Below, one piece after another: positions 54,865 through 62,708 of a stretch of 64,000 nucleotides of DNA (the first letter of the stretch is position 1; every line of letters starts with the position of its first letter). The position numbers were made by a program, and so were the translations under genes. This DNA is from Anaeropeptidivorans aminofermentans (lineage in GTDB: Bacteria > Bacillota > Clostridia > Lachnospirales > UBA5962): the NCBI RefSeq assembly GCF_940670685.1, contig NZ_OW711693.1:2914001-2978000 (forward strand). Reading direction: 5' to 3'. The notes beneath the pieces were generated by a model. The model had not been told where the DNA came from and did not search any database. It was given only the letters and a program-made list of their open reading frames with translations.

Positions 54865-54965
54865 GGCTTCTGCCTTTTATACTTATGAAACTTGAAAACA
54901 GTCTTTTTGTTTCTAAGTTTCATAAGTTTTCTTACAGCTTATATTCTATAAAAACAGGAGGCTTA

Positions 54966-55196
54966 ATGATGGAGGATTCTATTAAAAACAAAACAGATCA
55001 GCTTATTGGCTCTATTAAAGAAAATGTAGGAAAAGCTTTGGGTTCAGAGCAAATAGAGCTGGAAGGAAAATTACAAAAGCTTACCGGCGACACTATGGAA
55101 AAAACTAAAAAGATTGGAAAAGATGTCAAGGAAGCCCTTGCCGAAAAAGCAAACGATTTCATTGATTCTATAAAGGACCCGCAGGAAGATAAATAA
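54966..55196 (+). CDS. CsbD-family stress protein
   Basis: The 76-residue charged helical protein has KNKTDQLIGSIKENVGKALG followed by SEQIELEGKLQKLTGDTMEK, the CsbD motif with GxxKExxGK and LEGKxQKxxG. The start is one of two adjacent ATG codons (54966, 54969) after AGGAGG. Function of the family is unknown; in Bacillus it is sigma-B controlled. Confidence 0.88.
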   Translation: MMEDSIKNKTDQLIGSIKENVGKALGSEQIELEGKLQKLTGDTMEKTKKIGKDVKEALAEKANDFIDSIKDPQEDK

Positions 55197-55206
55197 ACTT
55201 TACCTA

Positions 55207-55305
55207 TACGCGAATTAAAGTAAAATAGTTGCGTTGTAAGTTTGCTTTTCCTTGATTTTATGCCTGTTTAGCGTCTTCTACTTACTACGGAAGAAAAGCA
55301 AATTT
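55207..55305. repeat. Degenerate family-2 repeat
   Basis: GAATTAAAGTAAAATAGTTG and GTTTGCTTTTCCTTGATTTTA at the left face AGAAAAGCAAATTTACTAAATA at the right. Confidence 0.5.
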
Positions 55306-55312
55306 ACTAAAT

Positions 55313-55352
55313 AACTGAAAGGCCCCTTTCAAAAGAAAGGGGCCTTTCAGTT
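55313..55352. terminator. Bidirectional terminator between csbD-like and the next gene
   Basis: AACTGAAAGGCCCCTTTC / GAAAGGGGCCTTTCAGTT with an AAAA loop lies between the convergent genes. Confidence 0.8.
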
Positions 55353-55385
55353 ATATTGATTTTCTTGATTGCTTAAAAATATCGC

Positions 55386-55724
55386 CTAGACCGTAACATA
55401 AAGTATCGTGCAGGCAAGCATGATGCAGGCGCTTATTACAAACAAATTTATAAGGGTATCAAGGCTTGAACCGTTTTTTATGATAATCTGCTGTATGCCT
55501 TCATGCCTTTGCAATACCGCGTCTTTTTGGGCCTTCTGGATAGCCTTGTTTCCCTCTTTCAGCTTAGCGCTTATGATTTTTTCTGCTTCTTGCACAAAGT
55601 CTATACGGCCTTTACTTCTAATATTAAGCCCTGTATTTTTTTCCTTCATAACAAATATTACCTGCTCATAAGCCTGGAACTCGTCGCCGGGTATACATAT
55701 GACTTTTCTGCTTTTCTTTTCCAT
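55386..55724 (-). CDS. Hypothetical C-tail-anchored protein
   Basis: The 112-residue protein has a basic, helical, coiled-coil-like middle (FVQEAEKIISAKLKEGNKAI, QKAQKDAVLQRHEGIQQI) and one C-terminal membrane helix (LINLFVISACIMLACTILYV). GGAGGG precedes the ATG. No family recognised. Topology suggests a tail-anchored cytosolic protein. Confidence 0.65.
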   Translation of the reverse strand: MEKKSRKVICIPGDEFQAYEQVIFVMKEKNTGLNIRSKGRIDFVQEAEKIISAKLKEGNKAIQKAQKDAVLQRHEGIQQIIIKNGSSLDTLINLFVISACIMLACTILYVTV

Positions 55725-55846
55725 ATTCCCTCCATGACCTTGAAAGTATATTTATTTTTTAATTCAGCTGATTGTATTGAGGAATTACTTTTATAGTAAT
55801 TTTCCATATACAGTAATTTTCTCCTGCAAAACTAAAAATATACATA

Positions 55847-55984
55847 CATAGCAAATTTCTCATAAAGAAATAAGAAAAGCTATTTACTAAAGATTTAAAA
55901 GCATGAATTTCCCCGGAAACAGTAAATTTTGGAATCTATGCGGGTATATCCCCTTTATTATTGTTTTACTTTAAATTTACTATA
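55847..55984. repeat. Family-1 MITE-like element, diverged
   Basis: The left end CATAGCAAATTTCTCATAAA, core AAAAGCATGAATTTCCCCGGAAACAGTAAATTTT and right end AAATTTACTATA are less conserved than other copies. The remainder of 55725-56018 shows no gene. Confidence 0.65.
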
Positions 55985-56018
55985 GTAAATAAAGATAAGA
56001 TATTTTATTATAGGCATA

Positions 56019-56047
56019 AAAAAGCCCGGCTTTCGCCGGGCTTTAAA
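56019..56047 (-). terminator. Terminator of the 186-residue membrane protein gene
   Basis: On the minus strand AAAGCCCGGC-GAAA-GCCGGGCTTTTTT, 8 bases after the stop. Confidence 0.85.
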
Positions 56048-56054
56048 GCTTTCA

Positions 56055-56615
56055 TTATTCAGCTGCAAAAAGGAAACCGATTCTGGATAAGGTTAGCGCC
56101 ATAAAGATGAAAAAAGCATATAAGGGCCATCTGCCCAGAAAATATCTTCCTTCTTTATAAATGTATAAAAATCCAAGACCTATACATAAATAAAAGCTAA
56201 TGCTACTCATAAAGGGAATAAAAAGCTTTATAATGTTATTTATCCCGTAAGCTGTTATAAGCGTACCTGGAATAAGGAGCCCATTCTTATTTTTATTAAA
56301 ATAAAGAGCGATAAAAGAGAATCCCACAAATAAAAAGCTCATGGAAAAAATAATGCCGTCAAGGGTTGCCTTAAGAATATTAAAGTGCGAAAAATTATCC
56401 ACAAGGATTCCGCTTAGGCCTAAATACATAAGAAACGCACCTAAAATAAGCGACCAGCTTTTTCTTTTCGTCTTATATAAAAGAGAAAAGGCAAAGCCTA
56501 AAACCATAAGGGAAATGCTTCCGAAATTAATGACTACGTTTCCCTGCACAAAAAAGATTATGCCAATCAGAAGTACAATTATCCCTATAAATATTTGTTC
56601 ATATCTGGAATTCAT
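56055..56615 (-). CDS. Multi-pass membrane protein of unknown function
   Basis: The 186-residue protein has six to seven hydrophobic helices (IFIGIIVLLIGIIFFVQGNV, FGSISLMVLGFAFSLLY, and so on). No catalytic motif or family is recognised. ATG at 56615 has GGAGG 7 bases upstream. It lies 115 bases downstream of the DltA-like gene on the same strand and could be part of that transcript, but nothing else links them. Confidence 0.65.
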   Translation of the reverse strand: MNSRYEQIFIGIIVLLIGIIFFVQGNVVINFGSISLMVLGFAFSLLYKTKRKSWSLILGAFLMYLGLSGILVDNFSHFNILKATLDGIIFSMSFLFVGFSFIALYFNKNKNGLLIPGTLITAYGINNIIKLFIPFMSSISFYLCIGLGFLYIYKEGRYFLGRWPLYAFFIFMALTLSRIGFLFAAE

Positions 56616-56730
56616 ACGGCCTCCAAAACTACAGAAAAATTTAAAACATCGATTGTGTACCATATAGTAAAAGTAATATCCTTAATAATATATACTTTAA
56701 TTCATCTTATTTGTCTGAACCGGATTCATT

Positions 56731-58266
56731 TTAAATTTTGCCTTCTGTCATAAGGGATTTAAGCATAACCCTGTCTATTTTCGAATTCGCCGTATAGGGG
56801 AACTTTTCCATAATTTTTATTTTCTGAGGAAGCATATATTTAGGTATTAAAGATAAAAGTCTTTTCTTAATATCCTTAAGGTTTAAATCTTCTGCTGCTT
56901 CCAGGAGAAGAACGATTTGGGTATTTTCATAATCGTAAAGGACACAGGCATTATCCACCCCTTCAAGGCTCTTTGCCGCCGTCTCGATTTCACCAAGCTC
57001 TATTCTGTTGCCTCTGTGCTTTATTTGGCTGTCCTTTCTTCCGGCGAACATAATAAGGCCGTCGGGAGCTTCATATACAAGATCTCCCGTGCAATACATT
57101 TTTTCCTCATATTTATCGTTTAAAGGATTTTGTTTAAAGGCATTTTCCGTAAGCTCTTTTTCTCCGTAATAGCCAAGAGAAATCCCGGAGCCTAATACGC
57201 AAAGCTCTCCTGTTTCGCCTTTTCGAACTTCTTTTCCTTCCTCATCAAGGATAAGAACGCTCATATTCCTGCAGGCTCTGCCGATAGGCAAAGGCTCATG
57301 GTCCTCAAACTCTTTGTCTATGATATAGTAAGTGCATACGTCGGTTATTTCCGTAGGCCCGTATAAATTGGCATAAAGCACATGGGGCTGAGTCTTTCTC
57401 CACACATTGAGCTGCTTATTGGGCATAACCTCTCCGCAGAAAAGAGCCTGCTTCAAATAAGGAAGCTTTGTTTCTTCAAGAAGCCCCGTATTGGCAAGGT
57501 TAATATAAATCGTTGGAACCCAGAAGATGAAATTTATTTTCATTTCATTAAGATATTCCAAAACCTTGGCCTGAAACTGAAAAAATACATCGGGGATAAT
57601 AATAAGCTCTGCCCCTGTTTTAAGGCAGGCATAAATATCAAGAACCGTATTATCAAAATAAAAAGGCGATTGGTTTCCTAAAATTACGTTTTCATCGATT
57701 GCAAAGGTATCCATAAGCCAGTTTACATAATCTATAACGCCTCTGTGGGGAATTACAACCCCTTTTGGGTTTCCCGTAGAGCCGGAGGTATACATAATAT
57801 AAACAGGGTCTGAATCCCTGACAAGCCTTAAAGCATTATCAATAAGCCCTCTGTCATGAAGCTCTTTTATAATTTCATCGTAGACAGCGATTCTTTCTTC
57901 TTCTATGCCCAATGCCTTTAATTCTTCTGCGTGGTCTGAATCCGTAATAATAAGCTCGGGAGAAAGATTCTTAAATATTCTTCCAAGCCTTTTTTCAGGC
58001 ATAGATGTATCAAGAGGGATATAGGTATTTCCGCTGTACAGAATTCCCATAAAGGAAATAAGCACCTTTACGCTTTTAGGAAGAAATACGGCAATCATTC
58101 TGTTCTTCTTAAGCGCTCCAAAATGCTTTAAAATAGAAGTGCCCATGTTCATGGCAAGGTTTCTGTATTCAGTATAGCTTATTTTGATATCTCCATCCGT
58201 TACCGCCGTTTTAGAGCCGAATTTTTCTGCTGTTTCGTCTAATAAAATTACTGTAGAATTATACAT
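56731..58266 (-). CDS. dltA: DltA-like amino-acid adenylation enzyme
   Basis: The 511-residue enzyme of the ANL superfamily activates an amino acid as AMP-ester and loads it on a carrier protein. Motifs are YIMYTSGSTGNPKGV (A3), QSPFYFDNTVLDIYACL (A4), LFCGEVMP (in DltA proteins the Cys of this FCGE motif favours D-alanine), NLYGPTEITDVCTYY (A5), YCTGDLV (A7), GRKDSQIKHRGNRIELGEIE (A8) and the catalytic lysine in ANSKIDR (A10). No condensation or carrier domain is fused. D-Ala is the likely but unproven substrate. The ATG at 58266 fits the ribosome site AAAGGA better than 58275. It is divergent from the carrier gene. Confidence 0.85.
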   Translation of the reverse strand: MYNSTVILLDETAEKFGSKTAVTDGDIKISYTEYRNLAMNMGTSILKHFGALKKNRMIAVFLPKSVKVLISFMGILYSGNTYIPLDTSMPEKRLGRIFKNLSPELIITDSDHAEELKALGIEEERIAVYDEIIKELHDRGLIDNALRLVRDSDPVYIMYTSGSTGNPKGVVIPHRGVIDYVNWLMDTFAIDENVILGNQSPFYFDNTVLDIYACLKTGAELIIIPDVFFQFQAKVLEYLNEMKINFIFWVPTIYINLANTGLLEETKLPYLKQALFCGEVMPNKQLNVWRKTQPHVLYANLYGPTEITDVCTYYIIDKEFEDHEPLPIGRACRNMSVLILDEEGKEVRKGETGELCVLGSGISLGYYGEKELTENAFKQNPLNDKYEEKMYCTGDLVYEAPDGLIMFAGRKDSQIKHRGNRIELGEIETAAKSLEGVDNACVLYDYENTQIVLLLEAAEDLNLKDIKKRLLSLIPKYMLPQKIKIMEKFPYTANSKIDRVMLKSLMTEGKI

Positions 58267-58345
58267 ATGCATCATTCCTTTGTAAAAGGCAATCGCCTAT
58301 ATTGACTTTAAAATACGTAATAAATTTAAGTTCATCTACTTAAAA

Positions 58346-58374
58346 AGTATAACCTATATACTATGGTTATTCAA
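58346..58374 (-). promoter_or_regulatory. Sigma-A promoter of the dltA-like gene
   Basis: On the minus strand TTGAAT (58374-58369), 17 bases, TATACT (58351-58346). A weaker plus-strand TTCACG-18-TATACT (58542-58571) could serve the divergent operon. Confidence 0.65.
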
Positions 58375-58449
58375 GTTTCTTATTGTATAAAGGGCCTAAA
58401 TAGGGTAAAATATGAATGAAATTAAGCTTACTTGCTATTATGCTAAAGG

Positions 58450-58496
58450 AACTTAAAAATGATACAAGCATAAGTTTGCAAATCTTTTTAAAAGAG
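58450..58496. repeat. Family-3 short palindromic repeat
   Basis: GAACTTAAAAATGATACAAG followed by CATAAGTTTGCAAATCTTTT is close to the copy at 37502. It lies between the divergent dlt-like transcripts; nothing else is seen in 58276-58611. Confidence 0.6.
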
Positions 58497-58611
58497 CATT
58501 CTTTATAGTTAATAAAGAGGATTTCAGCTTTATTTGCTATATTCACGAATACAGTAAACTTATGGTATACTTATGGAATAATTTATTAAACTAACTTTAG
58601 AGGTGATTGCA

Positions 58612-58869
58612 ATGGATATAAATAAAATCAAAGAGGAAATACGCTCATTTTTAATAGAAAATTTTGATATTGATAAAGACGACAATGAATTTACAGACGA
58701 TGTGGACTTTTTCACTTACGGCTATGTGGATTCTTTCGGTGCCGCGGAAATCATAAGCTTTATAGAGGAGAATTTTAATATTGAAGTCTCAAATAAGGAC
58801 CTTGTGAAATACCCCATGACCTCCATAGATGAAATAGCCCACTATATAAATGTAAAAAAGGGTGCGTAA
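58612..58869 (+). CDS. dltC: DltC-like acyl/aminoacyl carrier protein
   Basis: The 85-residue acidic helical protein has the phosphopantetheine attachment serine in YGYVDSFGAAEIISFIEENF (DSF, about residue 40). It resembles DltC (VDSFG) more than fatty-acid ACP (DSLD). It would accept the amino acid activated by the divergent DltA-like enzyme. The ATG at 58612 follows AGAGGTG. The GNAT gene begins one base after its stop. Confidence 0.88.
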   Translation: MDINKIKEEIRSFLIENFDIDKDDNEFTDDVDFFTYGYVDSFGAAEIISFIEENFNIEVSNKDLVKYPMTSIDEIAHYINVKKGA

Positions 58870-58870
58870 T

Positions 58871-59308
58871 ATGGTTATAAGAGACGCCGGAGCAGGCGAC
58901 GTAACCGTTCTTACTGCCATGCTTAACGACATGTATTCGGAGATAAAATACGGTATTTCCTTTAACGAGGATTTTTTTAAAAGCCGCATTAAATCAAGGT
59001 TTTTTATAATAAAAATATTGGAAGAAGATGGACAGGCCTTAGGCTTTTCCACCGTTAAAATTACGAAAAGCGACTATACCCCAGAGGTTTCCTCCATGGG
59101 CTTTTTATATGAACTTTATATTAAACCTGAAATCAGAAAAAAAGGCTATGCCCGCCTTCTCCTTTCGGAAATGGAAAAGGAGCTTAAAGAATCAGGTATA
59201 GACTATATGGAGCTTTATGTAAGGCTCGATAATGAAAACGGCATGGACTTCTGGCTTAGAAACGGCTGCAAGCCTATATATCATGTGCTTTCAAAGAAGC
59301 TAATTTAA
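58871..59308 (+). CDS. GNAT-family N-acetyltransferase inside the dlt-like operon
   Basis: The 145-residue single-domain GNAT has the acetyl-CoA loop ELYIKPEIRKKGYARLLLSE (R-x-x-G-x-A) at about 80-99 and ENGMDFWLRNGCKPIYHV at the C-terminus. It lies one base after the carrier gene, with AAGGGTG 6 bases before the ATG, and 16 bases before the DltD-like gene. Classical dlt operons lack such a gene. It may acetylate the amino acid, the carrier-bound intermediate or an unrelated substrate. This is inference from position. Confidence 0.8.
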   Translation: MVIRDAGAGDVTVLTAMLNDMYSEIKYGISFNEDFFKSRIKSRFFIIKILEEDGQALGFSTVKITKSDYTPEVSSMGFLYELYIKPEIRKKGYARLLLSEMEKELKESGIDYMELYVRLDNENGMDFWLRNGCKPIYHVLSKKLI

Positions 59309-59324
59309 AGTAAGGAGCTTTATT

Positions 59325-60218
59325 TTGTTCTTTAAATTTATAAGAAAAAATCTTTTTTTCCTGTTTTTTATACTTTTTTTCATTATAAGCAATACTGTAT
59401 TTGCAAAAATGGATTATGTAAATAAAAGCCCTATGTTCGTTCCAAACGACTATGCAAAAACCCTTTACGAATACGGAACGAACCGCTTTTCCACGGCCAT
59501 TTTAGGAAACTCCACTGCAATCGCCGCCCTGAGAAATGATTTGCTTGGAAAAGACTGCGGCAATGCTTCCATCAGCTACGGAACTATAAAGGATTTTGAA
59601 GAAATTTTAAGAAGGGGCTTCATTGTTTCCGATAAAGAAGTTATTATCTGTGCCAATTATCTTGCCTTTCTGGACAATTGGGAAACAAACGAATCCTACC
59701 CTTGGCTCAGAGAGCCTTATGCCCCTTACGTATATTATTACCGTTCTGCAACGGCAGATTATCTTAAAGAAAACATCATCAATTACTTTAAAGGGGACAA
59801 TACCTTTTTTGAGCCTGTGGCAGATTATTATTTCGATAAAACCATTACCCCCGGCCATATGACCGATAGTGAGCTTGAAGAAAGAAAAATAAGCTTTGAA
59901 GAGCGGTTCGGGGATAAAACCATAGAGGATTTTAAAGGAAATATAAAAGCTCTTGAAAAAATCATAAGCTATTGTAATAAAAAAGACCTTACGCTTCGCT
60001 TCGTATGGATGCCTATCAATCCAAAATACGATAACAGGCCCGCTTATATCAAAGAACTTAGTGAAAAAGTAAATGGAATTCTCACAGAAAACAATATCGA
60101 TTATATAGACTGGACCGATGCCTTCGAGGCCAAATACTTTTATGATTTAGGTCATATCAGCTGGGAAGAAGGCTCTCTGGTATTTACTCAGGAGTTTATA
60201 AAATGGCTAAAGAAATAA
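59325..60218 (+). CDS. dltD: DltD-like secreted SGNH-type protein
   Basis: The 297-residue protein (TTG start, AAGGAG 8 bases upstream) has an N-terminal membrane anchor (LFFLFFILFFIISNTVFA) and an extracellular domain. That domain has an SGNH-like serine motif ILGNSTAIAAL at about 60-70 and DLGHISWEEG at about 275, carrying Asp and His as in the terminal DxxH block of DltD. It is shorter than typical DltD (about 400). In Dlt systems DltD acts outside the membrane in transferring D-alanine to teichoic acids. Overlap of its stop with the following microprotein gene shows coupling. Confidence 0.7.
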   Translation: MFFKFIRKNLFFLFFILFFIISNTVFAKMDYVNKSPMFVPNDYAKTLYEYGTNRFSTAILGNSTAIAALRNDLLGKDCGNASISYGTIKDFEEILRRGFIVSDKEVIICANYLAFLDNWETNESYPWLREPYAPYVYYYRSATADYLKENIINYFKGDNTFFEPVADYYFDKTITPGHMTDSELEERKISFEERFGDKTIEDFKGNIKALEKIISYCNKKDLTLRFVWMPINPKYDNRPAYIKELSEKVNGILTENNIDYIDWTDAFEAKYFYDLGHISWEEGSLVFTQEFIKWLKK

Positions 60219-60316
60219 TCTTTCAGGCTCTTAAGGCCTTACTGTTCGTCATCATCGTGTATTTAATATTTTTATTTATCGGGGGCCAGCAGGCCTTTGT
60301 TTACGAGGGCTTTTAG
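60203..60316 (+). CDS. dltX: DltX-like membrane microprotein with C-terminal FxYxxF motif
   Basis: The 37-residue peptide starts MAKEIIFQALKALLFVIIVY, has one membrane helix, and ends ...GGQQAFVYEGF. The extreme C-terminal FVYEGF fits FxYxxF, the motif of DltX in which the tyrosine has been shown to carry D-alanine across the membrane for DltB. It overlaps the end of the DltD-like gene by 16 bases, with AGGAG 8 bases before the ATG. It precedes the MBOAT gene by 48 bases. Such genes are usually missed because of their size. Confidence 0.82.
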   Translation: MAKEIIFQALKALLFVIIVYLIFLFIGGQQAFVYEGF

Positions 60317-60364
60317 GCTTTTACTAATTTTTCTATCTATAGCTTTTCATAAAGGCAGGTTATT

Positions 60365-61495
60365 ATGTGGTATCTGGATTCTCAGCTTAAATATATCATG
60401 CTCATGGCAGTTTTTTATATTGCCTTAAGCGCCCTTTATCCAAAAGGCGCTGCCTTTGCTAAAAGAAATTTATTTCCGGCGGCTTTTTTTGTGTTCCTTT
60501 TTAGCTATAATCCCTATACGGGATTTTTATATATCGTTGCTGCCTTCATTAATTTCTATATAGCAAAGCTTATATTGAAATCAAACCATAAAAAAACACT
60601 ATTTATATTTTCTATTATATTCAATAGTGTTGCTTTTTTAATTGTGAGCATTCTTCCTTATTTTAATACTGATATACTGAGTTTTATCTCCTTCATAGGC
60701 TACGCCTATGCTTATTTAAAGCTTATGGATTTATCTTATTATGCTTACTTTTACGAAGAGGAAATGAATATCAGAGATGTTCTTAGCTTTATTTTATTTG
60801 TCCCTGTATTTACATCAGGGCCTATTATCAGTTTTAACGACTATAAAAACCAAATTGATACGCCTCAGGAGATGCCGGAGCTTGAAGCGCCTGTAAAAAG
60901 AATCATAAAAGGCTTTTTTAAAAAAGTAGTTTTAATTAAACTGATTTACATATTCCACGACCGTCTTCTTGAAGGAGAGCTTAATATGCTTTTAAGCCTT
61001 CTTGTGCTTTTTTCATTTTATATTATAGGCTATCTTGATTTTTCGGGGTACTCCGATATTGCCATCGGCTTTTCAAAGCTTATGGGCTTTCATATCCCTG
61101 AAAACTTTAAATTCCCGTTTCTCTCTCCTTCCTTGACCATCTTCTGGAAGAACTGGCATATTACCTTAGGGGCATGGATTAAATCCCATATATCCATATT
61201 TCTTAAGCCTAAAACAAGGCTTCAGGCTGCCGTAAGCGCATTTATCATCATGCTTTTCATCGGGGTATGGCATAAGTTTTCACTGCTTTTCTTTTTATGG
61301 GGCGTATGGCACGGCATCTTCCTTTTTATTGAAGCCTATTTCAATATCGGAACCGTAAACAAAAAGAAAACAAAGCCCCTCATCTATTACGCAAGGTGCT
61401 TTGTCACTAATCTGATTGTTACGCTTGGCTGTATTTTCTTCTACAGCGATATGGATATTGTATTAAAAATATTCAAAGGTCTTTTCAGTTTATAG
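60365..61495 (+). CDS. dltB: DltB-like MBOAT-family acyltransferase
   Basis: The 376-residue protein has about ten hydrophobic segments and the MBOAT core: LDFSGYSDIAIGFSKLMGFH, FWKNWHITLGAWIKSHI and MLFIGVWHKFSLLFFLWGVW then HGIF, with the invariant catalytic histidine in VWHG at about 316. In Dlt systems DltB passes the aminoacyl group from the cytosolic carrier to the outside through DltX. AAGGCAGG precedes the ATG. It ends the operon; no terminator stem is obvious. Confidence 0.88.
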   Translation: MWYLDSQLKYIMLMAVFYIALSALYPKGAAFAKRNLFPAAFFVFLFSYNPYTGFLYIVAAFINFYIAKLILKSNHKKTLFIFSIIFNSVAFLIVSILPYFNTDILSFISFIGYAYAYLKLMDLSYYAYFYEEEMNIRDVLSFILFVPVFTSGPIISFNDYKNQIDTPQEMPELEAPVKRIIKGFFKKVVLIKLIYIFHDRLLEGELNMLLSLLVLFSFYIIGYLDFSGYSDIAIGFSKLMGFHIPENFKFPFLSPSLTIFWKNWHITLGAWIKSHISIFLKPKTRLQAAVSAFIIMLFIGVWHKFSLLFFLWGVWHGIFLFIEAYFNIGTVNKKKTKPLIYYARCFVTNLIVTLGCIFFYSDMDIVLKIFKGLFSL

Positions 61496-61645
61496 CCAAA
61501 CAAATAATCAGGGTAACAAAAGCCGTTATTTTATCCTCAGTGAGCCTGAAAACACTCCCGACAAAGCTGTTGTAAAAGCTTCAGGTGAACGTTCCCTTAT
61601 ATAGTAAATTTCACAGAAGGATGCTGTCTCAAGATTGTTTTGCTT
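61496..61645. repeat. Remnants of family-1 repeat
   Basis: GGTAACAAAAGCCGTTATTTTA (about 61512) and TATAGTAAATTTCACAGAAGG (61600-61620) match isolated parts of family 1 but do not form a complete element. No gene. Confidence 0.4.
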
Positions 61646-62479
61646 TTAATATTTTCTCATATAAGGCAGATGCTTTTCAACAATCCATTTGATGATATAA
61701 ATAAATATCAATGTGCCTGCCGTTTCAAGGGCAAAGCCCATGAAATTCGTTCCGAAAGCCGTCATTCTGATAAAGGAGTCGGCTATTTTTGTGCCTAAAA
61801 GAATATAATAGCCTATTTTCCTATAATTATATGTAAACACAAGCCCTGATAAATAGCCTGCAGCCCTTAAAAGGGAAATCCCTGTAAATATTATTTTATA
61901 GCTGTCCCAAGGCAGAGGCCATATATTTTTTAAGGAAATTACCGTTAAAATAACAAGATAGCCCGTCATTGCCCCAAGGATAAAAAAATCATTGAAGCTG
62001 ATGTGCTTTACCTGCTTTCCGCAGGAAGGGCAAAACCCAAAACCCTTTGTGTCCGAGCCGCAAAACTCACAAGGAATTTCTTTAAACGAAACGCTCGTTT
62101 CAAAAAGCCCTTTATTTTTTGCTTCCTCATAGCCTTTTACTGGGGCGTCGAGGCCTTTAGATTCCTGTTTAAGACAACTGTTTTCAATGGAAGCAAGAAG
62201 CATCTCGCCCTTCTCGCTTCTGTAAGGGCTTACTTCTATTTCTTTATAAAGAATATGCTCCATCATTTCATCTGTGGATTTAATTATTTCCGCGGCTTCG
62301 TTCAGAAGCTCAAAATCCTTGCTTTTTATTTTCACGTAATGCATTTTTTCATGAGTAACGCCCTTTCTTGTTACTCCCGTAATGCCTGCGCCGTTAAGCC
62401 TTTTCATATCCAAAGTTCTAAAAAGCTTTTCAAAACACTCCCAAGGCTCAAGCGCTCCGTTAAAAATAAGCTTAAGCAT
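61646..62479 (-). CDS. Zinc-ribbon membrane protein of unknown function
   Basis: The protein has about 277 residues: a cytosolic N-terminal half (MLKLIFNGALEPWECFEKLF...), a zinc ribbon CEFCGSDTKGFGFCPSCGKQ at about 140-160, then four to five hydrophobic helices to the C-terminus. The arrangement resembles many clostridial zinc-ribbon membrane proteins with no known role. The ATG at 62479 is favoured over 62530 since only it has an AAGGCAG-like site. Confidence 0.65.
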   Translation of the reverse strand: MLKLIFNGALEPWECFEKLFRTLDMKRLNGAGITGVTRKGVTHEKMHYVKIKSKDFELLNEAAEIIKSTDEMMEHILYKEIEVSPYRSEKGEMLLASIENSCLKQESKGLDAPVKGYEEAKNKGLFETSVSFKEIPCEFCGSDTKGFGFCPSCGKQVKHISFNDFFILGAMTGYLVILTVISLKNIWPLPWDSYKIIFTGISLLRAAGYLSGLVFTYNYRKIGYYILLGTKIADSFIRMTAFGTNFMGFALETAGTLIFIYIIKWIVEKHLPYMRKY

Positions 62480-62708
62480 ATATACACTGCCTTTATTATA
62501 AGATGGGGCCAAATTGATACCTCCCTGCACATATTTTCCGTTAAATTCCCATATGCTTAATTATATACAAGAAAAGCAATAATACCAAGAGAAATAAAAA
62601 AATTTGCCTGATTCTGTCTTATGGAAAAAATTATGTAATTATATGTTGGACAATTTTTCTTGTGAAGAGTTTATTAAATGGAATAAAATGGAATCAAGGA
62701 GGTCTGCC

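Noticed and set aside
54795-54965. 57-codon extension of the CsbD-like gene
   Set aside because: It overlaps the GlsB-like gene out of frame and has no ribosome site; AGGAGG is directly before 54966.
56731-58266. Non-ribosomal peptide synthetase
   Set aside because: There is only a stand-alone adenylation domain with separate carrier and no condensation or thioesterase domain; the MBOAT/DltX context favours Dlt-like acylation.
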